Shown here piece by piece: positions 36,866-46,742 of a stretch of 64,000 nucleotides of DNA; positions within the stretch are counted from its first letter, which is position 1; every line of letters starts with the position of its first letter. This DNA comes from Neisseria sp. KEM232 (lineage in GTDB: Bacteria; Pseudomonadota; Gammaproteobacteria; Burkholderiales; Neisseriaceae). The notes below the pieces were generated by a model. It made no database searches. It saw nothing but the letters and a program-made list of their open reading frames with translations, and was not told where the DNA came from. The DNA is taken from NCBI RefSeq assembly GCF_002237445.1, contig NZ_CP022527.1, positions 2,170,001 to 2,234,000 on the forward strand. Direction: 5' to 3'. The position numbers were made by a program, and so were the translations under genes.

Positions 36866-38254
36866 ATGAACAGCAACAAAACATGGTCGGGAAGATTCAA
36901 CGAACCCGTGTCCGAGCTGGTGAAAAAATACACCGGCTCGATTGATTTCGACAAACGTTTGGCCGAATGGGACATCCAAGGCTCGCTGGCGCACGCCGAA
37001 ATGCTGCGGCAGGCGGGCGTGTTGTCGGACGAAGACGCCGCCGCCATACGACAGGGCATGACAGAAATCCTGGCCGAAATCGCAGCGGGCAAAATGGTCT
37101 GGTCGCTCGATTTGGAAGACGTGCACATGAACATCGAACGCCGCCTCACCGACAAAATCGGCGACGCGGGCAAACGCCTGCACACCGGTCGCAGCCGCAA
37201 CGACCAAGTCGCTACCGACATCCGCCTGTGGCTGCGCGACCAAATCAGCATCATCCGCAGCCTGATACGCGACCTTCAGACGGCCTTAATCGAGCTGGCC
37301 GAGCAACACGCCGATACCGTGATGCCCGGTTTCACCCACCTGCAAGTCGCCCAACCCGTGAGCTTCGGCCACCATATGCTGGCCTATGTGGAAATGCTCG
37401 GCCGCGACGACGAGCGCATGGCCGACTGCCGAGGCCGCGTCAACCGTATGCCCTTGGGCGCGGCCGCGCTGGCGGGCACAACCTATCCGATTCGGCGTGA
37501 GATTACCGCCGAAATCTTGGGCTTTGAGCAAATCTGCCAAAATTCCCTCGATGCTGTATCAGACCGCGATTTCGCCATTGAGTTCACCGCCGCCGCCTCG
37601 CTGGTGATGGTGCACTTGAGCCGCCTGTCGGAAGAGTTGATTTTGTGGATGAGTCCGCGCTTCGGGTTTATCGACATTGCCGACCGCTTCTGCACCGGCT
37701 CGTCCATCATGCCGCAAAAGAAAAATCCCGACGTACCCGAACTTGTGCGCGGCAAATCCGGCCGCGTCATCGGCCACCTTATCGGACTGATTACGCTGAT
37801 GAAATCGCAGCCTCTGGCCTACAACAAAGACAATCAGGAAGACAAAGAGCCGCTGTTTGACACGGTTGACACACTTATCGGCACCTTGCGGATTTACGCC
37901 GACATGATGCGCGGCGTAACGGCGAAACCGGAAAACATGCGCGCGGCCGTGATGCAGGGCTTTGCCACCGCCACCGACCTGGCCGATTATCTGGTGAAAA
38001 AAGGCATGCCTTTCCGCGACAGCCACGAAGTCGTTGCCCAAGCCGTGCGCCATGCCGACCAAAGCGGCGTAGATTTGAGCGAATTGCCGCTGGAAGTATT
38101 GCAGGGTTTCAGCAGCCTGATTTCAGACGACGTGTACCAAGTGCTCACGCCCGAAGGCAGCCTCGCCGCACGCAACCATCTGGGCGGCACCGCGCCCGAA
38201 CAGGTGCGTTTCCAAGCCGAACGCTGGCGCAGGCTGCTGGAAAAGGCCGTCTGA
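36866..38254 (+). CDS. argH: Argininosuccinate lyase
   Basis: 462 residues. TWSGRFNEP at the start, LHTGRSRNDQVATD, TVMPGFTHLQ, and the family signature GSSIMPQKKNPD with catalytic Ser. Cleaves argininosuccinate to arginine and fumarate. ATG 36866, after AAGGAAAT, was chosen over an adjacent TTG. The stop codon falls within an uptake sequence (AAGGCCGTCTGA). Confidence 0.97.
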   Translation: MNSNKTWSGRFNEPVSELVKKYTGSIDFDKRLAEWDIQGSLAHAEMLRQAGVLSDEDAAAIRQGMTEILAEIAAGKMVWSLDLEDVHMNIERRLTDKIGDAGKRLHTGRSRNDQVATDIRLWLRDQISIIRSLIRDLQTALIELAEQHADTVMPGFTHLQVAQPVSFGHHMLAYVEMLGRDDERMADCRGRVNRMPLGAAALAGTTYPIRREITAEILGFEQICQNSLDAVSDRDFAIEFTAAASLVMVHLSRLSEELILWMSPRFGFIDIADRFCTGSSIMPQKKNPDVPELVRGKSGRVIGHLIGLITLMKSQPLAYNKDNQEDKEPLFDTVDTLIGTLRIYADMMRGVTAKPENMRAAVMQGFATATDLADYLVKKGMPFRDSHEVVAQAVRHADQSGVDLSELPLEVLQGFSSLISDDVYQVLTPEGSLAARNHLGGTAPEQVRFQAERWRRLLEKAV

Positions 38255-38354
38255 AAAAGGCGGATTTCCCCCCGCTGTGCAGAGGCCGTCTGAAAACATT
38301 GCGAAAATAGCGGTTGCCCGCCGCGCGGCTTAACCGTATAATGCGCAGCTTCAC

Positions 38355-38445
38355 GGAAAGGTGGATGAGTGGTTGAAGTCGCACGCCTGGAAAGCGTGTA
38401 TACGTGAATAGCGTATCGAGGGTTCGAATCCCTTCCTTTCCGCCA
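38355..38445 (+). tRNA. tRNA-Ser (GGA)
   Basis: 91 nt with a long variable arm and encoded CCA. Acceptor GGAAAGG pairs with CCTTTCC; anticodon loop CTGGAAA. Stands alone between argH and rho, followed by a short GCTTGTC hairpin. Confidence 0.96.
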
Positions 38446-38672
38446 GATTCGAAAGACAAGCCAGACGGCTTGTCTTTTTTCAGGTTTCAGAAACGCCGAT
38501 CCCACGGCCGCATCCAAGCATATCCGCATCACCCTTAAATCAAACCGGTATTCTCCAAGCAGCAGCCAAAGCAAAAAACACATACACCGAACACGTGCAG
38601 CCGCGCACTTTTCTTTTGCCCTTTCAGACGGCCTCAAAGGCCGCCCTCTCCAACCCGACCAAACCCACTCCT

Positions 38673-39932
38673 ATGCACGTCTCCGAACTACAAACCCAAC
38701 ACATCTCCAAACTGCTCGAACAGGCCGAACAACTCGGCATCGAAGGCGCCAACCGCCTGCGCAAACAAGACCTCGTCTTCGCCATCGTGCGCCAGCTGAT
38801 GCAGCAGGGACAAGACTTCACCTGCTCGGGCACACTGGAAATCCTGCCCGACGGCTTCGGTTTCCTGCGCAGCGCCGACACCTCCTACCTCGCCGGCCCC
38901 GACGATATTTACGTATCGCCCAACCAAATCCGCCGCTTCAACCTGCACACCGGCGACACCATCGAAGGCACCGTGCGCGTGCCGAAAAACGACGAACGCT
39001 ACTTCGCCCTGGTGCACCTCAACACCATCAACGGCGACCATCCCGAAGTGTGCCGCCACAAAATCCTGTTTGAAAACCTCACGCCGCTGTTCCCCAACAA
39101 ACAGCTCAAGCTCGAGCGCGACATCAAATCCGAAGAAAACATCACCGGCCGCGCCATCGACCTCGTCTCCCCCATCGGCCGCGGCCAGCGCGCACTCTTG
39201 GTTGCCCCGCCCAAATCGGGCAAAACCGTGATGCTGCAAAACATCGCCCACGCGATTACCGCCAATTATCCCGAAGCCGAGCTTATCGTACTGCTCATCG
39301 ACGAGCGCCCTGAAGAAGTGACCGAAATGAGCCGCTCCGTGCGCGGCGAAGTCGTCGCCTCCACCTTTGACGAACCTGCCGCACGCCATGTCCAAGTGGC
39401 CGAAATGGTGATTGAAAAAGCCAAGCGCATGGTCGAGCACAAAAAAGACGTGATCATCCTGCTCGACTCCATCACCCGCCTTGCCCGCGCCTACAACACC
39501 GTCGTCCCCACCTCCGGCAAAGTGCTCACCGGCGGCGTAGACGCCCACGCCCTGCACCGCCCCAAACGCTTTTTCGGCGCGGCACGCAACATCGAAGAAG
39601 GCGGCTCGCTCACCATCATCGCCACCGCGCTGGTGGAAACCGGCAGCCGTATGGACGACGTGATTTACGAAGAGTTTAAAGGCACGGGCAATATGGAGCT
39701 GCACCTCGACCGCCGCATGGCCGAAAAACGCCTGTTCCCTGCCATCAACATCAACAAATCCGGCACGCGCCGCGAAGAGCTGCTCGTACCTAACGACCAG
39801 CTCCAACGCATGTGGCTGCTGCGCAAATTCCTGCACCCGATGGACGAGTTGGAAGCAGCCGAGTTTTTGGTCGACAAACTCAAAGCATCGAAGGACAACA
39901 ACGATTTCTTCGAACTGATGCGCGGCAAATAA
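38673..39932 (+). CDS. rho: Transcription termination factor Rho
   Basis: 419 residues from ATG 38673 (MHVSELQTQHISKLLEQ). N-terminal RNA-binding cold-shock-like domain (DGFGFLRSADTSYLAGPDDI), Walker A APPKSGKT at about 178-185, LLIDERPEEVTEM, the Q-loop (RAYNTVVPTSGKVLTGG) and the R-loop. Hexameric RNA helicase ending unfolded or untranslated transcripts. An upstream in-frame start would add a tail encoded by an uptake sequence. Confidence 0.97.
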   Translation: MHVSELQTQHISKLLEQAEQLGIEGANRLRKQDLVFAIVRQLMQQGQDFTCSGTLEILPDGFGFLRSADTSYLAGPDDIYVSPNQIRRFNLHTGDTIEGTVRVPKNDERYFALVHLNTINGDHPEVCRHKILFENLTPLFPNKQLKLERDIKSEENITGRAIDLVSPIGRGQRALLVAPPKSGKTVMLQNIAHAITANYPEAELIVLLIDERPEEVTEMSRSVRGEVVASTFDEPAARHVQVAEMVIEKAKRMVEHKKDVIILLDSITRLARAYNTVVPTSGKVLTGGVDAHALHRPKRFFGAARNIEEGGSLTIIATALVETGSRMDDVIYEEFKGTGNMELHLDRRMAEKRLFPAININKSGTRREELLVPNDQLQRMWLLRKFLHPMDELEAAEFLVDKLKASKDNNDFFELMRGK

Positions 39933-39950
39933 AGCCGACCGCCGACGATA

Positions 39951-39983
39951 TGAGGCCGTCTGAAACCGTTTTCAGACGGCCTT
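39951..39983 (+). terminator. Terminator after rho
   Basis: TGAGGCCGTCTGAAA / TTTCAGACGGCCTT hairpin with a short loop, 20 bp past the stop. From here to 40200 only two more uptake sequences are visible. Confidence 0.75.
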
Positions 39984-40200
39984 TGTATCATTAAAGACGT
40001 GCCGCGCGACGGCACACGGTTTGCAGTTTTGCGGAAACCCGCGCGGACAGACAAAGGCCATCTGAAAAAACGATTGCGCTTTCAGACGGCCTTCGGGTGT
40101 ATCGGGTACTGCAGGGAACGCGTGCGCCGCTGCGCGACACAGCCTATTGATGAGCTACGCGACGTTTATACTGTTCCGTAAAAAAAACAAAAACGGTTTT

Positions 40201-40571
40201 TCAGGATACCCTACCGCGCCGTATGCACAACCATGCAACCAGCATTCCGCATGTTCCCATCGACAGCCAGTTTTTTATCAGTGGCAGTGCGCCGATACAG
40301 GATGTCAATCCCCACAGCAGAGAACCGGCAAGCAGCCTGCCGTGCCAGCGCGGATGCCATATCTGATCCGACATCATCCAAGCCGCAACTGCCGCTGTCA
40401 GAGAGAAAATCAGTGCATTAAACAGACTCCACGGCAGCAGAGCCGTCAGAAAAAAACAAGGGCTTTATCCATGTCAAAAAACGCTGCGAAAACCAAATTC
40501 GACACCGCTCCTACCAACAGATTGCCTGCAAATGCCGTTTTCACCACACGCCACAAATTGCGCCGTTCCAT
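40201..40571 (-). pseudogene. Small polytopic membrane protein, off at a T7 tract
   Basis: From ATG 40571 (AGAGGA upstream) the minus strand reads MERRNLWRVVKTAFAGNLLV, then FDMDKALVFF and an early stop just after seven T (plus strand A7 at 40450-40456). Adding one T restores a frame that continues TALLPWSLFNALIFSLTAAV, AWMMSDQIWHPRWHGRLLAG, LTSCIGALPLIKNWLSMGTC to a stop at 40201, giving 123 residues with three or four membrane helices. The intact reading on both sides suggests a recent or reversible slip. Family not recognised. Confidence 0.6.
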
Positions 40572-40716
40572 CTTGCACTATCCTCTTGCCCGCTATTTTT
40601 ACTTTTCACCGAACCGCTGGGGCGGTTAATAAGCCCTGCCGACATGCGAACGGTCGACAGCCTTGTGCGTATTCCGACGCAAGGCAAAAGCCTGCGCGGC
40701 AGATTGTCCGCCGCGT

Positions 40717-41694
40717 TTACTGCGCGTGCAGGGTGTCGACATAGGCCACTTCGTCGCGGCTGCCGAGGACGACGGCAACGCGCTGGTGCAGCCCCTGCGG
40801 CTCGATGTCGAGTATCTGCCGCGCGGTGTCGGAGGCCGCGCCGCCCGCTTCGCGCATAATCAGGCTCATGGGGTTGGCTTCGTACATCAGGCGCAGTTTG
40901 CCGGGCTTGGACGGGTCCCGCGCGTCCTGCGGATACATGAACACGCCGCCGCGCATCAGGATGCGGTGCACTTCGGCCACCATGCTGGCCACCCAGCGCA
41001 TATTGTAGTTTTTGCCGCGCGGCCCGGTTTCGCCCGCCAGCAGTTCGTCGATATATTGCCGCACGGGGGCGAACCAGTGGCGGCGGTTGGAGGCATTGAT
41101 GGCGAATTCCTTCGTCTGCGGCGGCACTTGCGGATTGCTCTGCGTGAGGATGAATTGGTTATCGGCGTTGAGCGTAAAGACGTTGACGCCGCGGCCGAAG
41201 GTGACAACCAGCTGGGTTTGCGGGCCGTAGAGCACATAGCCTGCGGCAAGCTGCTTACTGCCGCTTTGCAGGAAGGAGGCGGTGTCGAGCGCGCCTGCGG
41301 GTTTGGCGAGCACGGAAAATATCGTGCCGACGGAGATGTTGACGTCGATATTGGACGAGCCGTCGAGCGGGTCGAACAGCACGAGATAGCGGCCGTCTGA
41401 AGCGCAGGCGACGAAGCTGTCTTCTTCTTCGCTGGCGAGACCTGCCACATGAGGGTTGGCTTTGAGCGCGTCGATCAGGATGTTGTTGGCAATCACGTCG
41501 AGCTTTTTCTGCTCTTCGCCCTGGATGTTGCCGCTGCCCGCCGTGCCGAGCACGCCCGCCAGCGCGCCGAGACGCACTTGTGCGCCGATGTTCACGCAGG
41601 CGGCGGCTATGGTTTGCACGACGCCGCCCAGCTCGGCGCTCAGGCCGTGTTGCTCGATGTGTTGTTGCAGGAATTCGGGGAAGGTGGTGTTCAT
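40717..41694 (-). CDS. fbp: Fructose-1,6-bisphosphatase class I
   Basis: 325 residues. The metal-binding FDPLDGSSNIDVN and EEDSF segments mark class I FBPase, with YIDELLAG and RWVASMVAEVHRILMRGGVF downstream. Hydrolyses fructose-1,6-bisphosphate in gluconeogenesis. ATG 41694 follows AAAGGATAAC. An AT-rich remnant region lies past its 3' end. Confidence 0.95.
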   Translation of the reverse strand: MNTTFPEFLQQHIEQHGLSAELGGVVQTIAAACVNIGAQVRLGALAGVLGTAGSGNIQGEEQKKLDVIANNILIDALKANPHVAGLASEEEDSFVACASDGRYLVLFDPLDGSSNIDVNISVGTIFSVLAKPAGALDTASFLQSGSKQLAAGYVLYGPQTQLVVTFGRGVNVFTLNADNQFILTQSNPQVPPQTKEFAINASNRRHWFAPVRQYIDELLAGETGPRGKNYNMRWVASMVAEVHRILMRGGVFMYPQDARDPSKPGKLRLMYEANPMSLIMREAGGAASDTARQILDIEPQGLHQRVAVVLGSRDEVAYVDTLHAQ

Positions 41695-41920
41695 GGCGTT
41701 ATCCTTTGCTGAGGCCGTCTGAAAAGGCCGTCTGAAAACGAAAGCTGCGGTTTATACCCGTTTCAGACGGCCGCAACAAGCGCGGTTTTGCCCGTATGGC
41801 CGTCTGAAAGGCGCAGGCGGCGAAAATTCTTGGAAAAAAACCGCGCGCCATTTAGAATATGCCGTTTTTCGCGGCGCTTGCGCCGCAGCCGTTTTTTCCA
41901 CACGAGACAAGGACAGAACC

Positions 41921-42220
41921 ATGATTGGATTAGCCTACGCCGCCGATGCCGTGCAACAGCCCGGCGCCCTGATGCAGTTTGCACCCCTCGCGCTGATTCT
42001 GGTGGTGTTTTACTTCCTGATTATGCGGCCGCAGCAGAAGAAATTTAAAGCCCATCAGGAAATGCTGGCCTCATTGAAAGCCGGCGACAAAGTGCTTCTG
42101 GCTTCGGGCATTGCCGGCAAAATCACCAAAACCGGCGAAAAATTCTTCACGGTGGAAATCGCCCGCAATGTCGAAGTGCAGGTCGAACGCAACTCCGTGG
42201 CCGCGAAAAACCCCGAATAA
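41921..42220 (+). CDS. yajC: Sec translocase accessory protein YajC
   Basis: 99 residues, one membrane helix (MQFAPLALILVVFYFLIMRP) followed by QQKKFKAHQEML and a small cytoplasmic domain (LKAGDKVLLASGIAGKI). Forms the SecDF-YajC complex. First gene of yajC-secD-secF; an uptake sequence sits in the 82-bp gap to secD. Confidence 0.95.
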   Translation: MIGLAYAADAVQQPGALMQFAPLALILVVFYFLIMRPQQKKFKAHQEMLASLKAGDKVLLASGIAGKITKTGEKFFTVEIARNVEVQVERNSVAAKNPE

Positions 42221-42302
42221 GCCGTTTCTTTCCGACAAGGCCGTCTGAAAACGCCGCCTGTGATTGCAGGCATCAGACGGTTTTCCCTTTGAAGGTTTGA
42301 TT

Positions 42303-44150
42303 ATGAACCGTTATCCCCTGTGGAAATATCTCCTGGTCACAGCCGTGCTCGCGCTGGGGCTGCTCTACACCATACCGAATTTCTACGGCGACACGCTGGC
42401 GGTGCAGGTGTCCACCAACCGCCAGTCGCTCGCCATCGACAGCCGCACGGAGGCACGCGTTGCCGAAGCGCTCAAAGCGGCGGACATTGCCGACGACGGC
42501 ATGTTTATTGCCGACGGCTCGCTCAAAGTGCGTTTCAAAGACTCGCAAACGCAGATGAAAGCCCGCTCAGTGATTGAAAACGCGCTGGGCGAAGGCTATA
42601 TCACGGCTTTGAACCAAATCGCCAACACGCCCGACTGGATGGCGAAAATCGGCGCGAAACCGATGTTCCTCGGCCTCGATCTGCGCGGCGGCGTGCATTT
42701 CACCATGCAGGTGGACATGAAGGCCGCGATGCAGAAAACCTTCGAGCGCTACGCGGGCGACATCCGCCGCGAACTGCGCAAAGAGAAAATCCGCAGCGGC
42801 CAGATTGCCGTCAACGACAACAGCCTGGCCGTGCCCTTCCAAGACGCGGCGGAATTGGAAAAAATCCTGCCGCAGCTGCAACGCCTGTTTCCCGAAGCCA
42901 CCCTCACTTCCGACGGCAGCCGCCTGATTCTCACCCTGCCCGAACAAACCGTGGCCAACATCCGCAAACAGGCCGTCGAACAAAACATCACCACCCTGCA
43001 CAACCGCGTCAACGAATTGGGCGTGGCCGAGCCGGTTATCCAACAGGCGGGGGCCGACCGCATCGTCGTCCAACTGCCCGGCGTGCAGGACACTGCCAAG
43101 GCCAAAGACATCATCGGCCGCACCGCCACGCTCGAAGTGCGCATGGTCAACGAAGACCAGTCCGCCTATGCCGCCGCGCGTGAGGGCAATGTGCCCGAAG
43201 GCTACGAGCTGCTGAAAACCGCCGGCGAGCAGCCCGCCCAACTGCTGCTGAGCAAACAGGTGGAGCTGACCGGCGACAACATCGACGACGCGCAGGCCGG
43301 GCAAAACGACCGCGGCCTGCCCGGCGTCAACGTCAGCTTCAACAACGCCGGCGCCGCCATCTTCGCCGACCTCACCCGCAACAATGTCGGCAAACGCATG
43401 GCGATGGTGCTGGTGGAACAGGGCAAGGCCGAAGTCGTCACCGCGCCGGTTATCAACGAGCCGATTCCCAACGGCAAAACCATTATCTCCGGCAGCATGA
43501 GCCGCGCCGAAGCCGAAGACATTTCCCTGCTGCTGCGTGCCGGTTCGCTGGCCGCGCCGATGGAAATCGTCGAAGAGCGCACCATCGGCGCCTCGCTCGG
43601 TGCGGAAAACATCAAAAAAGGCATGGATTCGACGCTGTGGGGCTTTGTCGTCGTGGCCGTGTTCATGGTGGTCTACTACCGCCTGATGGGCTTCTTCTCC
43701 GTGATCGCGCTGGTGTCCAACCTGCTGCTTCTGGTGGCCGCCCTCTCCTGGCTGGGTGCCACGCTCACTCTGCCCGGCATCGCCGCCATGGCGCTGACGC
43801 TGGGTATGGCCATCGACTCCAACGTATTGATTAACGAGCGTATCCGAGAAGAATTGCGCGACGGCGTCAAGCCGCAGGCCGCCATTGCCGAAGGCTACAA
43901 ACACGCCTGGGACACCATCGTCGATTCCAACATCACCTCACTGATTGCCGGTATCGCCCTCCTGCTGTTCGGCTCCGGCCCCGTGCGCGGCTTCGCCGTG
44001 GTGCACTGTCTGGGCATTCTGACCTCGATGTTCTCGTCGGTGGTCGTGTCGCGCATGTTCGTCAACCTGTGGTACGGCCGCAAACGCAAGCTGCAAAGCA
44101 TTTCCATCGGCGGCGACATCTGTCCCGCCGCCGCGGCAGACAAGGAGTAA
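42303..44150 (+). CDS. secD: Protein translocase subunit SecD
   Basis: 615 residues from ATG 42303 (MNRYPLWKYLLVTAVLALGL), six membrane helices. D1 motif LGLDLRGGVHFTMQVD, the large periplasmic P1 domain, and the C-terminal helices with AMALTLGMAIDSNVLINERI. Uses the proton gradient to help pull exported proteins through SecYEG. Confidence 0.96.
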   Translation: MNRYPLWKYLLVTAVLALGLLYTIPNFYGDTLAVQVSTNRQSLAIDSRTEARVAEALKAADIADDGMFIADGSLKVRFKDSQTQMKARSVIENALGEGYITALNQIANTPDWMAKIGAKPMFLGLDLRGGVHFTMQVDMKAAMQKTFERYAGDIRRELRKEKIRSGQIAVNDNSLAVPFQDAAELEKILPQLQRLFPEATLTSDGSRLILTLPEQTVANIRKQAVEQNITTLHNRVNELGVAEPVIQQAGADRIVVQLPGVQDTAKAKDIIGRTATLEVRMVNEDQSAYAAAREGNVPEGYELLKTAGEQPAQLLLSKQVELTGDNIDDAQAGQNDRGLPGVNVSFNNAGAAIFADLTRNNVGKRMAMVLVEQGKAEVVTAPVINEPIPNGKTIISGSMSRAEAEDISLLLRAGSLAAPMEIVEERTIGASLGAENIKKGMDSTLWGFVVVAVFMVVYYRLMGFFSVIALVSNLLLLVAALSWLGATLTLPGIAAMALTLGMAIDSNVLINERIREELRDGVKPQAAIAEGYKHAWDTIVDSNITSLIAGIALLLFGSGPVRGFAVVHCLGILTSMFSSVVVSRMFVNLWYGRKRKLQSISIGGDICPAAAADKE

Positions 44151-44154
44151 ACCA

Positions 44155-45090
44155 ATGGAACTGTTCCGCTTCAAACGCGACATCCCGTTTATGAAATACG
44201 GCAAGCTCACCACCTTCATCTCGCTTGCCACCTTTATCCTCGCCGTCGTTTTCCTTGCCGTCAAAGGCTTGAATTTCTCGGTGGAATTCACCGGCGGCAC
44301 GGTGATGGAAGTCGAATACGCCCAAGCGGCCGACGTCGACAAAGTGCGCACGGATCTCGACGCGCTCAATCTGGGCGACGTGCAGGTGCAAACCGTCAAC
44401 AGCGACCGCCACCTGATGATCCGCCTGCCCAACAAAGCGGGCACCACCACCGCCCAGCTCTCCAACCAAACCATGGACATCCTAAAAAAAAGCGATGCTT
44501 CCGTGCAGCTGCGTCAGGTCGAATTCATCGGCCCGCAGGTCGGCGACGAGCTGGTGCACAACGGCCTGATTGCGCTGGGCATGGTCGTCGTCGGCATCAT
44601 CCTCTACCTCTCCATGCGTTTCGAGTGGCGCTTTGCCGTGTCGGCCATCATCGCCAATATGCACGACGTGGTCATCATCCTCGGCTGCTTCGCCCTCTTC
44701 CAATGGGAATTTTCCCTCACCGTGCTGGCCGGCGTGCTGGCCGTTTTGGGCTACTCGGTGAACGAATCGGTGGTGGTGTTCGACCGTATCCGCGAAAACT
44801 TCCGCAAAAGCACCATGCGCGACCACACCGTGCCCGAGGTTATCGACAACGCCATCACCGCCACCATGAGCCGCACCGTCATCACCCACGGCTCGACCGA
44901 AGCCATGGTGCTCTCCATGCTCCTCTTCGGCGGCGCCGCGCTGCACGGCTTTGCGATGGCGCTCACCATCGGCATCGTCTTCGGCGTCTACTCTTCCGTT
45001 CTCGTCGCCAGCCCGCTGCTGCTACTGTTCGGCCTCAGCCGCGAAAACATCGCCCGCGTGAAAGAGAAAAAAGAAGAAGCCGTCGTCTGA
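44155..45090 (+). CDS. secF: Protein translocase subunit SecF
   Basis: 311 residues, six membrane helices. NFSVEFTGGTVMEV (D1-like) and LGYSVNESVVVFDRIRENFR, then MSRTVITHGSTEAMVLSMLL. Starts 4 bp after the secD stop, so it is translationally linked. Ends in a charged KEKKEEAVV tail. Confidence 0.96.
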   Translation: MELFRFKRDIPFMKYGKLTTFISLATFILAVVFLAVKGLNFSVEFTGGTVMEVEYAQAADVDKVRTDLDALNLGDVQVQTVNSDRHLMIRLPNKAGTTTAQLSNQTMDILKKSDASVQLRQVEFIGPQVGDELVHNGLIALGMVVVGIILYLSMRFEWRFAVSAIIANMHDVVIILGCFALFQWEFSLTVLAGVLAVLGYSVNESVVVFDRIRENFRKSTMRDHTVPEVIDNAITATMSRTVITHGSTEAMVLSMLLFGGAALHGFAMALTIGIVFGVYSSVLVASPLLLLFGLSRENIARVKEKKEEAVV

Positions 45091-45100
45091 CGCGGACAAA

Positions 45101-45135
45101 GAGGCCGTCTGAACGGAATGTTTTCAGACGGCCTC
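45101..45135 (+). terminator. Terminator between secF and trpE
   Basis: GAGGCCGTCTGAA and its complement, 10 bp past the secF stop, followed by a T-rich stretch. A third uptake sequence precedes the trpE ATG directly. Confidence 0.75.
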
Positions 45136-45183
45136 TTTCTTCCGCCGCCCCCGCAACGCCACACCGAGAGGCCGTCTGAAACC

Positions 45184-46659
45184 ATGATTAGCAAACAACA
45201 ATACCTCGCCCAAGCCGCCGCCGGCTACAACCGCATCCCCCTCGTGCAGGAGCTGCTGGCCGACCTGGATACCCCGCTGTCCATCTACCTCAAACTCGCC
45301 AACCGCCCCTACACCTACCTGCTCGAATCCGTCGTCGGCGGCGAACGCTTCGGCCGCTACTCCTTCGTCGGCCTCGGCTCGAACACCTACATCAAAGCCT
45401 CCGGCCGCGAAATCAGCCTGTATGAAGACGGCGTCATTATCGAACAGCACAGGGGCAACCCGCTGGAATTTATCGAAGCCTTCCACAAGCGTTTCCACAC
45501 GCCCGAAATCCCCGGCCTGCCGCGCTTCACCGGCGGCCTCGTCGGCTATTTCGGCTACGAAACCGTCTATTACTTCGAACACCTCGCAGGCCGTCTGAAA
45601 CACCCCGTCAAAGCCGACCGCATCGGCGCGCCTGACATCCTCATGATGCTCTCCGAAGAGTTGGCCGTTATCGACAACCTCAGCGGCAAAATCCACCTTA
45701 TCGTTTACGCCGACCCGGGCGAGGCCGACGCATACGAGCGCGCCCGCGCCCGCCTCGAAGACATCCGCGTCCAGCTGCGGCAAAACTGCGCCATCCCGCT
45801 TTCCCTGGGCAGCGGCAAAACCGAAGCCGCCAGCAGCTTCGGCCAAGAACCGTTTAAAGCCTGTGTCGAAAAAATCAAAGACTACATCTGTGCAGGCGAC
45901 TGCATGCAGGTCGTCCCCAGCCAACGCATGGGCATGCCCTTTGCCGACAGCCCGCTCTCGCTCTACCGCGCCCTGCGCACGCTCAACCCCTCACCCTATC
46001 TGTTTTATTACAATTTCGACGACTTCCACATCGTCGGCTCATCGCCCGAAATACTCGTGCGCCGCGAAAAAGACAAAGTCATCGTCCGCCCCATCGCCGG
46101 CACCCGCCTGCGCGGCACCACGCCCGAAGAAGATGCCGCCAACGAACAGGATTTGCTGAACGACGCCAAAGAAACCGCCGAACACGTCATGCTCATCGAC
46201 CTCGGCCGCAACGACGTCGGCCGCATCAGCCAAACCGGCCAAGTGCGCGTGACCGAAAAAATGACCGTCGAAAAATACTCGCACGTGATGCACATCGTCT
46301 CCAACGTCGAAGGCCGTCTGAAAGAAGGCGTAAGCAACATCGACATCCTCGCCGCCACCTTCCCCGCCGGCACGCTCTCCGGCGCGCCCAAAGTGCGCGC
46401 GATGGAAATCATCGAAGAGCTCGAGCCCGAAAAACGCGGCATCTACGGCGGCGCAGTCGGCGTATGGAGCTTCAACAACGACATGGATCTGGCCATCGCC
46501 ATCCGCACTGCCGTGATTAAAAACGGCACGCTGCACGTGCAAAGCGGCGCGGGCGTGGTGGCCGATTCCGACCCCGAAGCCGAATGGCAGGAAACCCAAA
46601 ATAAAGCCCGCGCCGTTATCCGCGCCGCGCAGATGGTGCAGGAAGGGCTGGACAAATAG
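45184..46659 (+). CDS. trpE: Anthranilate synthase component I
   Basis: 491 residues from ATG 45184. Tryptophan feedback motif YLLESV, then the chorismate-binding domain: GDCMQVVPSQRM, PIAGTRLRGTTPEED, LIDLGRNDVGR, and GTLSGAPKVRAMEIIEEL. Converts chorismate and glutamine-derived ammonia to anthranilate. No trpG or other trp gene is adjacent. The start directly abuts an uptake sequence (GGCCGTCTGAAACC-ATG), leaving no good ribosome site. Confidence 0.95.
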   Translation: MISKQQYLAQAAAGYNRIPLVQELLADLDTPLSIYLKLANRPYTYLLESVVGGERFGRYSFVGLGSNTYIKASGREISLYEDGVIIEQHRGNPLEFIEAFHKRFHTPEIPGLPRFTGGLVGYFGYETVYYFEHLAGRLKHPVKADRIGAPDILMMLSEELAVIDNLSGKIHLIVYADPGEADAYERARARLEDIRVQLRQNCAIPLSLGSGKTEAASSFGQEPFKACVEKIKDYICAGDCMQVVPSQRMGMPFADSPLSLYRALRTLNPSPYLFYYNFDDFHIVGSSPEILVRREKDKVIVRPIAGTRLRGTTPEEDAANEQDLLNDAKETAEHVMLIDLGRNDVGRISQTGQVRVTEKMTVEKYSHVMHIVSNVEGRLKEGVSNIDILAATFPAGTLSGAPKVRAMEIIEELEPEKRGIYGGAVGVWSFNNDMDLAIAIRTAVIKNGTLHVQSGAGVVADSDPEAEWQETQNKARAVIRAAQMVQEGLDK

Positions 46660-46742
46660 TTTCAGACGGCCTCAATACAGCTTGAGGCCGTCTGAAAACA
46701 TTGCCGCAACCTGCACCCGCCCCATCAAAAGAGATACGCAAT

